Shown in pieces: positions 57,901 through 64,000 of a DNA stretch of 64,000 bases (positions are counted from its first letter, which is position 1; each line of letters begins with the position of its first letter). The position numbers were made by a program, and so were the translations under genes. The DNA is from Prosapia bicincta. Taxonomy: Eukaryota; Arthropoda; Insecta; Hemiptera; Cercopidae. Location: contig JBAIZL010000005.1 of the NCBI GenBank assembly GCA_036971475.1, forward strand, positions 171,263,886 through 171,327,885, written 5' to 3'. The notes under the pieces were generated by a model. That model made no database searches. It was given only the letters and a program-made list of their open reading frames with translations, and had not been told where the DNA came from.

Positions 57901-60872
57901 TATCACTCCAGAGCATGAAATGAGATAAAAGAAATTCTCTGCTCGAAATATTATTTTTAATATTTAGATTATAGAAGTTTTTTCAGAAATTGCAGGATAT
58001 ATCTAGAAATTTTTAAAACTCATACAAAATTTCAAAACTATACGACTTCTTTAGTTTATACGGTTCACTTTAGTTTAGGGCTCTCCAAATACAATTTTGT
58101 CGTTTTCTTGAAATTCACCTAGATTATACTGATAATTGCACAAAAATAGAATTGTATCTGATCTAAAGAGTATGGCTTTTTTAACATAGATATTTTGAGT
58201 TTTATTCTATATACTCTTATGTGCTATGACTTTATCCTAACCCTCGTGAATGACCATAAGTTATAAAATAAACCGCATGTACTTATGGTGGGCCTGGCAA
58301 AACATTTTATTATTTTTTTTTAAGTATCTTGTTCTGCACTAACATTGTTAACTTTTTCTTCATGTTCATTTTTTGAAATTTATTCAGTGTCTAAATTGTG
58401 ATCACTCACATGAACTTCATGCTCCTCTTTACTGGATAAAAAATTTCTTCAGTGTCTTCATCATATCAAATAATATCACTTAAGCTGGGAATTTATAACA
58501 ACAGCGCCATAAAACCAATTAAAATTAACAATAAAATTCAACCTTTACATTAAATGTTACATATAAAAAGAACTGATGCCAGAACCAAAGCAGAATAAAA
58601 ACTTTTCAAGCATAGAACATATAAGTTCAAACAAAGACTGCACAGACAAATATTGACAAGTTATAGCAGCTACCAAAGTTAGACAGCAAACAATTCTATT
58701 TGTAATATACTCTAAAGGGAGAAATTTTATTCTTATTATAAGTTTTGTTCTCTTGATATTCAAAAGTTGCTTCGAGAAAAAATTACTTGTACGGGCACTG
58801 GCAGGTTGATTTCTATTATTGTAGTCTTGAAATAACCATTATCATTATAGCATTACATTAAGTGCTCCTTCAGGTAAGTTTTTACATATTTTAAAGTGTT
58901 TTAATGCCATTACTGTCAAGTCACATAATTTTGAGTCATTACTATCTCACACAGTGGCAATCCACAAAATGTAGAGCTTAAATCCTTTAAAGATGCTGTC
59001 ATGATGTTGGAAGGATACACCCATACCCTGGTACTTCCAACATCATTGTTTTCAACGTGTGTGTGGGAGCCTTGAACCTTTTGAAACAGGAAACTCAATT
59101 GTAAAAGAAAGTAATCGTAGTAATAGTTATGGTCTAAAACTTTATCTTAAAATGAAATGTATGTTAATTGCAAAAAACTCAAATGTTCCTCCTAGTTTAA
59201 CAACATCTAAAATACAAATTTAAAGAGTCAATTATTACAAATATCCAGGGGTATTAATTCCTGAAACTAATAAACAAACTAAAGAAATTAAAGCAAGAGT
59301 AGAAATAGCAGCTAACAGTATTAAAATATAAATGTTCCAATGCATCAGGGATATTAATTTAAATATGAATTTAAATAAGAATGTTGCATTGTTATATTTT
59401 CTCCTTTCTATTGTATGGTGTGAATGGTTGAACTTTAAAGGAAAAAAAATTAAAGCCTTTGAAGACTTTGATATGTAGTAATACAGAAGAATGTGTACTA
59501 TATCATGGATAGAAAGAGTAACAAATTATATATTGCAATCGGTATTGCAATTGAAATAAGAGCCCAAGTTGATAACAGCTATAAAAAGACAATAATTACA
59601 ATATATATATAATTAATATATATTTTTTTGAGGGAAGAAAAATATTCACTGCATCTCATAGCCCAAGAAAAGGTCAAAGGATTGAGGAAATCTTCTGCAA
59701 CCAATTTTTAGTCTCAGGAAGAACTGAGAGCAGCAGAACTGTTTAGAACTTCGGTTAATAAAGTTAAAATGGCAACCCATTTTCAACTTCCAATAGAAGA
59801 TGAAACAAGAAAAAAAAGAATATTTTACTCTATTGGATAAATAATGATAAAAAATGTTATCTAGACAAGAACATCCTACCCTAAGTCCTCTTTTTAGCTG
59901 TGTCAAAAAACGTGCCATACAGAAAACATAAGGCAAAAACATATGTGCCTTACTTTTCAATCATGTGGCATATGGTTTTGTTACATAGCTTATACAATTT
60001 CGATACACTAACAGTTAAACGAAATTGGAAACTGATTTTATTTACAGTAGAAAAATTATATTCATGATAATTCAAATAAACACTATTAACAATGCTGAAT
60101 CTAACATTTAAATACTTTTTTCATATAATTACTTCCCAAGAAAATTATTCAATGAATTTCGCTTAATAAAATATATATTAACATTACTTCACAATTTGGT
60201 TAGTTTACACCAGCTTTGTAATTGCTAATTATAAGGTCAGAGAGCAATGATTTTGATTTAAATAAGAATACACAATGGAATATTAAATACTTAACTCATA
60301 CAAAAATGAAACCTATTTTCTCACAAGAATAATAATAATAATAATAATTGTTGATTCCATCTTCATGTGAGCTACTAGTTTTCACTAAAACACTTGTAAA
60401 TATTTTACAAACTTGATTATAGTAGGACTTACATTTGTTGAGGACCGCTGTTTTGGGAGATATGTCCCATTGTCAACTCAGACTGTAACTTCTGTAATAA
60501 TAATAAACAAATACTTTTGTCTTTGAAAAAAGAATACAATTCAACTCTTTTGTGAAACTTCTAATCAAGTTTGTAAGAAGCTACATTTTGGAGTAGAAGA
60601 TATTACAGATTAAATGGCATTTTTAAGATCCAAAACCTTTAAATAGAAGAGAAGTGAAGAATGCTTTGAAAAATAAAAACGTTCAATCTAACTAAAACTA
60701 AAACTTAGCCCTCAGTCTATATTCTAAAATGTTTTACATACATACATATACCATAAAAATTATATAAAATTACCCCAGCAAGTCGTAACACATATATTGT
60801 TGTAACCGCTTCTAATTCATTTGTTCCTTCTGCAAGCAAAAAAATAACACTCTTATTTTTTACAGCATTGGA
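48804..60872 (-). CDS. DJ-1: DJ-1/PARK7-like protein, five recognised exons, reactive cysteine replaced
   Basis: Exons run 60872(?)-60774, 56851-56690, 56088-56019, 52428-52309 and 48922-48804, all with GT-AG junctions and matching phases. They encode a DJ-1/PfpI-family protein of about 185 residues. Family blocks are FLLAEGTNELEAV (with the conserved Glu of the active site), FHLVVAGMNG, GIVIMPDMSLDAAL, PYDAVVFVGG, GPTVLDAHEIGY and AMEFALSIVNHMEG. DJ-1 proteins act in oxidative-stress sensing and glyoxal detoxification through a cysteine in an AAICAGP-type elbow. Here that stretch reads IATSGSGP, with Gly at the cysteine position, so the usual chemistry should be lost. The start is uncertain: an upstream exon may exist, since the nearest ATG (60868) is out of frame. 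There are no stops in any exon, so it may be a diverged functional paralogue. Confidence 0.85.
49069..49395 (-). pseudogene. mariner-type transposase remnant in a DJ-1 intron
   Basis: The minus strand reads HHEFALHGQAVNKEYYF in one frame, then further on CDIWLFPKLK and KAFDDIE. These match the mariner blocks VHHEFLPQGQTVNxEYY, APCDFWLFPKLK and RFDDIE. Stops and shifts separate them and the HHDNAP block is not readable. An ancient fragment; the flanking 49400-50090 may be more of it. Confidence 0.6.
49400..51090. other. DJ-1-like intron, AT-rich
   Basis: Two small frames (49416-49679 plus, 49879-50073 minus) may be parts of the decayed mariner element. Nothing else recognised. Confidence 0.35.
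51195..51235 (-). ncRNA. Degenerate hammerhead motif, inverted PLE copy
   Basis: The minus strand reads CTGAAGA-A-GTC-GGAA-GAA-GTAAACGTTTCC. The core allows A at position 7, but GAAA has become GTAA and stem II has a mismatch. Probably inactive. Confidence 0.5.
51226..51543 (-). pseudogene. PLE ORF C-terminal fragment (inverted copy)
   Basis: A 105-codon frame contains SKEHKSALHTTIKSTFANHL, HTCDKGHKLNTLEQYEIYR and NDILNEQTRHRSHILFDHI. This is the region that follows the GIY-YIG motif in Penelope-like proteins (FAxHL, LExxEIY). It ends AAKIRV at a TGA that lies within the hammerhead CUGA box. Its first residues overlap the last residues of the plus-strand piece, so the two are fragments of one original ORF. 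Confidence 0.8.
51541..51890 (+). pseudogene. PLE GIY-YIG endonuclease domain remnant with internal deletion
   Basis: The frame reads TAIRHSINNDTN, then VYKLKCNNCNKFYIRQTGRS and FTKRYKEH. This is the GIY-YIG-type core of Penelope-like elements (VYKLxCxxCxKxYIGQTGRSFxxRxxEH). Gly of YIGQ is Arg here (YIRQ). After KEH the sequence jumps, one frame over, to EQYKIYRHRNRHKNDILNQQ. About 50 codons present in the inverted copy are deleted. In the final frame AKIRG is followed by two stops, TGA TGA, which are the hammerhead core. Confidence 0.8.
51870..51912 (+). ncRNA. Hammerhead ribozyme, PLE type (AACGUU stem III)
   Basis: GAGG-CTGATGA-A-GTC-GTAA-GAC-GAAAACGTTT-CCTC. The core box CTGATGA is at 51878-51884. 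Stem II is 3 bp with a GUAA loop, GAAA starts at 51896, and the palindrome AACGUU is 51899-51904. The cleavage-site base is U (51905). Stem I is GAGG with CCUC, 4 bp. All invariant bases are present; as in the other families stem III needs a second molecule. Confidence 0.75.
52309..52428 (-). CDS. DJ-1: DJ-1-like exon 4
   Basis: 120 nt, phase 1 in and out; acceptor CTGTTTAG, donor GTAAGAAC. Encodes PTVLDAHEIGYMQSITSDLK to HYKYTDSDIVVD. The histidine usual in the TTHPLAKDKM-type stretch is not present (TSDLKYKEQL). Confidence 0.87.
52950..53330. repeat. Inverted repeat of a second PLE-like family ('GAGGACGGCCGTTT')
   Basis: Left phrases TGAGCTACTAGTTTTCAC and ATATTTGTTGAGGACGGCCG are mirrored on the right by CGTCCTCAATAAATATAAGT and GTAAAATATTTACAAGTGTT. 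Relatives occur at 55435-55670, 60350-60500 and 61415-61530. On the minus strand TGAAACGGCCGTCC contains GAA plus the palindrome ACGGCCGU and C, like a hammerhead 3' half, but no CUGANGA box is found. Confidence 0.7.
53395..54430 (+). mobile_element. Penelope-like element remnant, third family, with inverted 5' terminal fragment
   Basis: 53395-53600 is an inverted copy of 54240-54430 (shared TTGCTTACTTGCTGACGCG and complement, and AACCCGCCCCATTCCACAG). Between them is decayed PLE coding sequence. The 3' half of a hammerhead is present at both ends (GAAACGCGTC with ACGCGU palindrome), but the CUGANGA box is not recognisable. Confidence 0.8.
53620..54350 (+). pseudogene. PLE polyprotein remnant (end of RT region, GIY-YIG, C-terminus)
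   Basis: The plus strand reads LQKDYDEELNTIKNIAQQNG and HHTLIDNILRI. After stops, GIYKLYCNDCPNYYISQTGR and FYTRFEEH follow, with IEKYEIYKHYA and LNDHTHFEGSSLFNYMTHNL beyond. The order matches Penelope-like proteins. Several in-frame stops and shifts are present, so it is non-functional. Confidence 0.8.
54431..55430. other. DJ-1-like intron, nothing recognised
   Basis: Includes the small palindrome ATAGGCCTGTGACAGGCCTAT near 54641. Confidence 0.4.
55435..55670. repeat. Copy of the 'GAGGACGGCCGTTT' inverted repeat family
   Basis: ATCTTCACATGAGCTACTAG on the left and CTAGTAGCTCACGTGAAGAT on the right form the outer arms. Inside is CATCTCCCAAAACGGTCGTC. Related to 52950-53330. Confidence 0.7.
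56019..56088 (-). CDS. DJ-1: DJ-1-like exon 3 (nucleophile elbow)
   Basis: 70 nt; acceptor ATATTTTAG, donor GTAAGC, ends in phase 1. Encodes SELVALMLKEHEYKRCFIA and TSGS; the split codon gives Gly. This exon should carry the reactive cysteine and does not. Confidence 0.85.
56690..56851 (-). CDS. DJ-1: DJ-1-like exon 2
   Basis: 162 nt, phase 0 at both ends. Acceptor TTTTAATTTTAG, donor GTAAATG. Encodes FHLVVAGMNGSESITG through PYDAVVFVGGEEASKLLIK. The position of the family's oxidisable Cys before PD is Met (VIMPD). Confidence 0.88.
57185..57395. repeat. Solo inverted terminal fragments of the 51-kb PLE family
   Basis: ATTACACTTTTGCTATTACT on the left and AGTAATAGCAAAAGTGTCAT on the right, with GTTAACTAAAAGTTGTTAAA and its complement inside. 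It has no coding part and no hammerhead core. Confidence 0.75.
57396..59130. other. DJ-1-like intron 1, nothing recognised
   Basis: AT-rich. The frames at 58557-58763 and 58916-59098 show no family signature. Confidence 0.35.
59140..59830 (+). pseudogene. Non-LTR retrotransposon ORF2 C-terminal remnant in DJ-1-like intron 1
   Basis: The plus strand reads KCMLIAKNSNVPPSL, YPGVLIPETNKQTKEIKARV, KIKAFEDFDM, YRRMCTISWIERVTN and finally ELFRTSVNKVKMATHF. These match, in order, the post-polymerase part of insect non-LTR proteins (KxKxMxI, YLGxxI, EIxxRI, EAFEMWxYRRMLxISW, LFRxAxNKVKxA). Stops and frameshifts are present. It is a different family from the remnant at 32 kb. Confidence 0.75.
60350..60500. 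repeat. Partial copy of the 'GAGGACGGCCGTTT' family
   Basis: TGAGCTACTAGTTTTCAC, CACTTGTAAATATTTTAC and TGTTGAGGACCGCTGTTTTG in order, i.e. one arm only. An (AAT)n tract precedes it at 60328-60346. Confidence 0.65.
60774..60872 (-). CDS. DJ-1: DJ-1-like exon with N-terminal strand and conserved Glu
   Basis: Encodes NKSVIFLLAEGTNELEAV and TTIYVLRLAG, then donor GTAATT at 60773, phase 0. A candidate acceptor (CTTTTTAAG at 60873) would set the 5' edge; alternatively the exon extends to an ATG at 60962. Confidence 0.75.
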
Positions 60873-60962
60873 CTTAAAAAGTAAAAAACATAAAATGAAC
60901 ACACATTTTAAAATTAAGCTACATAATTTAAATATTCTTAATTTAATAGCACAAGTAAACAT

Positions 60963-61414
60963 TGTGCTAGTTTATCAGCTAATGTTACTTTATCAGATAA
61001 ACTAATTAAAAACACAGAGAAGTTTATATAACTTCTTATTTTTAAAAAATACATGTGAATATACTGAGTTTTTTTTATTGCATTAAATTAATATTATTTG
61101 TACACTTTTACATTATAAATTCTTTCAGTTAAAAAGAACTTTTTAATGGAGTGGTACTAAATATATATTTTTTTATTTGTATTTATTTGTACACCTAATT
61201 ATAAAACAAATTAAAAACAATAAGCTGATTATAATTTGAAATTCTTTTTATAGATTTTAAAAAAAATTAAATAATTTTATGAGTTTCATCATCTGTTATG
61301 TATATTTTGATTTTTACTTCTGTTATTTTACATGTCTTAAATTTATTTATCGAAACTAGCTAGCTATATTTACTTTTTTATTCCAGAAATAAGATATATC
61401 TAAATACTGTATAT
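60963..61414. other. Intergenic between the two DJ-1 genes, left part
   Basis: AT-rich, no gene. If the minus-strand gene has a further 5' exon or promoter it should lie here or at 61.7-62.4 kb. Confidence 0.4.
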
Positions 61415-61735
61415 CTAATTGATCCCATTTTCATGTGAGCTACTAGTTTGAGTTGACAATGGGAGACATTTTCAGAAACTGTTGTCCTCAAAAGTCATAA
61501 AAGTAAATAGTACTAAAGGCAAGTTAACATATGTACAAATATATATATTTAAATATCGAAATCTTGTTGCTGTTTGTAAATTACAAATTACACTTTTGCT
61601 ATTACTTGCCGTAAGACGTAATCAGTCGTAAGACGAAAACGTTTCCTCCAAGTGTAAGTTAACAATTAACAACTTTTAGTTAACAAATGTCTGGTCGCAA
61701 GTAATAGCAAAAGTGTAATTTGTGATATATATTTA
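61415..61735. repeat. Two PLE terminal-repeat relics side by side
   Basis: 61415-61530 is the GAGGACGG family (TGTGAGCTACTAGTTTGAG). 61545-61735 is the 51-kb PLE family (TTACACTTTTGCTATTACTT, AGTCGTAAGACGAAAACG, TTTCCTCCAAGTGTAAG). The latter keeps stem II, GAAA and AACGUU of the hammerhead, but the CUGAUGA box is replaced by a rearranged AATCA. Confidence 0.7.
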
Positions 61736-61964
61736 GAATCAACTTTACCTACTTCAACATTAAAAAGAATTCAATAATTGATATACTGGTATATTTTTAT
61801 AGTATACCAGATTTATATATTTATTATATACCAGTATGTAACGATTAATATATTATCTCTTATAATTTTTTTTTGTCCATGGGTTTCAAGAAAACTTTTA
61901 CATTTTACCTTTGTAAAATAACGTCTGTCGAACTTATAATTTAAATAAATTTATGTAAAACGTA

Positions 61965-62005
61965 CTGGGACATTGAAGTTTCAATCATCCTCATCAGTGT
62001 CTATG
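61965..62005 (-). ncRNA. Hammerhead-like motif between the DJ-1 genes
   Basis: The minus strand reads CACTGATGAGGATGATTGAAACTTC. CTGATGA and GAAAC are exact, separated by eight bases that pair poorly. Stem III is not the palindromic type. Candidate relic only. Confidence 0.3.
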
Positions 62006-62471
62006 TTAGCCCCTAAGAATGTTGTTGAGCCAGGCGTCTGGAGTCAGTGTTACGTTATGTGTTATTATTTAATGTTTTGATATGTTTGTAAATTTAATTT
62101 TACTCTTCTGTGTTGATATTTTCTATATCATTGACATGGGAAATTTCTCTTAATCAATTTAAAAATATACCAAATTACAAAATAACTTTAATAAAGTAAA
62201 TTAGAAAATTTCGTTTAATTAATTTAAAGACCATGGGTCCTACATAATGATTAAACTGTACTATTTTACACATTAGCTTTATTCGTGTTTGTTAGAACTA
62301 ATTATATTTATTAATTAGTTTAATATTTATATATTATCAGTTATTTTGTTGTAGAGAAAAAGAGTTCCATTGTTTAACAGAAATGTGAACTATAAACATT
62401 ATATAGGAGATGAAATGTTATGTATTCTCATTGTTTTGTCGTGAAAATATTACAACAGAGTTTAAATCAGA

Positions 62472-62684
62472 ATGGCTTTGAACTTATGTTTGAAATCAGT
62501 AAGATCGTTTTTATCAAACGATCATTCCAGTATCAGTCATACTTTGAAATTAATTACATTTCACTATAAGAAAATTATTACCAGCAGTAATAAGATGGCA
62601 AATAAATCAGCACTTGTATTAATAGCTGAAGGGACTGAAGAAATGGAATGCATAATTTCGGTTGATGTTCTTCGCCGAGCTAAG
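62472..62684 (+). CDS. DJ-1: DJ-1/PARK7-like protein, first coding exon (gene continues past the window)
   Basis: From the ATG at 62595 the exon reads MANKSALVLIAEGTEEMEC then IISVDVLRRAK, the N-terminus of DJ-1 with the conserved active-site Glu. It ends at a GTTAGT donor (62685), phase 0, the same position and phase as in the minus-strand paralogue. The frame is open upstream to ATG 62472, adding 41 residues rich in Ser, Lys and Leu with one acidic residue (MALNLCLKSVRSFLS...). This is like a mitochondrial presequence. Both ATGs have A at -3 and G at +4, so cytosolic and mitochondrial forms are both possible. It lies head to head with the minus-strand copy, about 1.6 kb apart. Later exons, including the one with the reactive cysteine, are outside the window. 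Confidence 0.85.
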
Positions 62685-64000
62685 GTTAGTTTTTACATTT
62701 TTATCAAGCCGGTATAAGAAATGACACATCAACCTTGAGGTACAATAACACTTCACATTTACATTTTATAATATCCTATTATATTTTTAATTGTTAAAGT
62801 GTCTAGAACTTGTTTTTCTTAATATATATTAAAATTTAGTTTTAGTATAATTATTACTTATAATAATTTGGCGACACAGAAAGGCATCGGGTATAAAAAA
62901 AAAAAAAATTATAAAAACTTGTTAACGCCAAAAAAATTAGAAATTTTGGTTAAAATTTAGATTTCTGAACCGGCTCCATATTTGCATGTATTTCATTGAA
63001 CATTTACACACCTTTAATTTCTATCGCCAAAATGATAGAACTTACACTGCACAAAGCGTGTTGAATTGAAGTGTTGAAGTTGATTTTTTCAAAATTTGTA
63101 ATTTTTGGGTGTCGTCAGCATTTCCAGGCATTTTACGAGTTACTACATCTAAATAATAAAGCCAAAACGTTGAATTTGTAACGTTTTAGGTGAGCCCTGG
63201 AGGGGGGAGGAACTGCTAGTTTGGAAAATTTTTAATTTTTGGGGCGTCAGCGAAGGTTATTTTAATTTGTTTAATATTTCTGATGACTTTCTGCATCATC
63301 CGGTAAAATTGTTTTTACTAAAATCGAACACGTGCGAATTGGAAATAAATACCGCTTAAAATAGTAAATTGAAAGTTTTAAACATTAAAAATGTTTAAAG
63401 AAATTGCATTCCTTATATACTTGTCAGACATTAATGATATTGAAAAAAAAAATTTTACCAGTAAATGTAGAAAGTTCATGTAACATGAATATGAAAAACA
63501 TATAAAACCTAATAATTAACAATAAATAAAACTTTTAAAATAATACACATTTACAACCCTACACACACACAACTGTAAGATTGAAATTTCGTTATAAAAG
63601 CACTTAGAGGTTATACTACATTATAATATATAATATCTGGTGATGATAGATTTGACTTTAAACACACACACACATATATATATATATATGAGTGTGGGTG
63701 TGTATTATTTTATACAAAAAAAATAATTTATTAACATGCAAGAGTTTGTGTATGAAATGAAAGACACAGCTTTCTGTGGTGACAGGAAATTGAAAATGGA
63801 GACATTTCGTTTGTTAACCAGCTAAACCTTTGTTAGTAAACTTTATTATTTTTTATAACCAACTCTGGTAATATTTAAAAATGATTAGATCAATTTAGGT
63901 CATATCTAAATGGTTGGGAATCCAAATTTTTACAGTTTTTTTTTAAGATTTCACAAGTATTCCACAAAACTTCATTCTAAACAAGAACTAGGTAGTTTTC
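62685..64000. other. First intron of the plus-strand DJ-1 gene
   Basis: No second exon could be found before the window ends. Contains a small CA/TA tract at 63662-63688. No element recognised. Confidence 0.45.

Noticed and set aside
59646..59960. 104-codon minus-strand frame
   Set aside because: Antisense to the second non-LTR remnant; no domain of its own.

Overview
This is a eukaryotic, AT-rich, repeat-dense window, almost certainly from an insect. It holds a chemosensory protein (CSP/OS-D) gene with the family's typical intron position, DJ-1-like genes split by GT-AG introns, and insect-type pogo, hAT, mariner, non-LTR and Penelope-like element (PLE) debris. A hemipteran is possible but I cannot prove it. 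There are no prokaryotic features, and most open frames are chance frames or lie in repeats.

Layout. 1-3.2 kb: RNase H remnant of a non-LTR retrotransposon, a (TG)n(GA)n tract and a 37-bp minisatellite. 4.0-7.1 kb: two-exon CSP gene on the minus strand, with a repeat-rich open frame in its intron on the other strand. 7-17.8 kb: no convincing gene, several inverted repeats and microsatellites, a tRNA-like SINE fragment. 17.9-20.1 kb: fourteen copies of a 160-bp satellite. 20.3-21.6 kb: a hAT element with a perfect 8-bp target duplication, nested in an older pogo-like element. 21.6-27.8 kb: nothing recognised. 27.8-43.8 kb: (TA)n arrays alternating with long inverted repeats, two further pogo-like elements, a LINE remnant and a 54-bp minisatellite. 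43.9-48.4 kb: a large hierarchical array built from a ~19-bp unit. 48.8-60.9 kb: a five-exon DJ-1-like gene on the minus strand whose introns are full of PLE, LINE and mariner remnants. 62.5 kb to the end: first exon of a second DJ-1 gene on the plus strand, head to head with the first.

Two results stand out. First, many inverted repeats carry hammerhead ribozyme cores (CUGANGA, stem II, GAAA). Their stem III would be a loop-less palindrome (ACGCGU, AAGCUU or AACGUU), so it can form only between two molecules. This is the minimal type known from PLEs, and several unrelated families here share the architecture. In one PLE copy with a GIY-YIG endonuclease remnant, the UGAUGA of the ribozyme core doubles as tandem stop codons of the reading frame. 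Second, the two DJ-1 genes are an inverted pair. The complete minus-strand copy keeps intact exons and splice sites but has glycine where DJ-1 proteins have the reactive cysteine, while the plus-strand copy has an apparent mitochondrial-type N-terminal extension.
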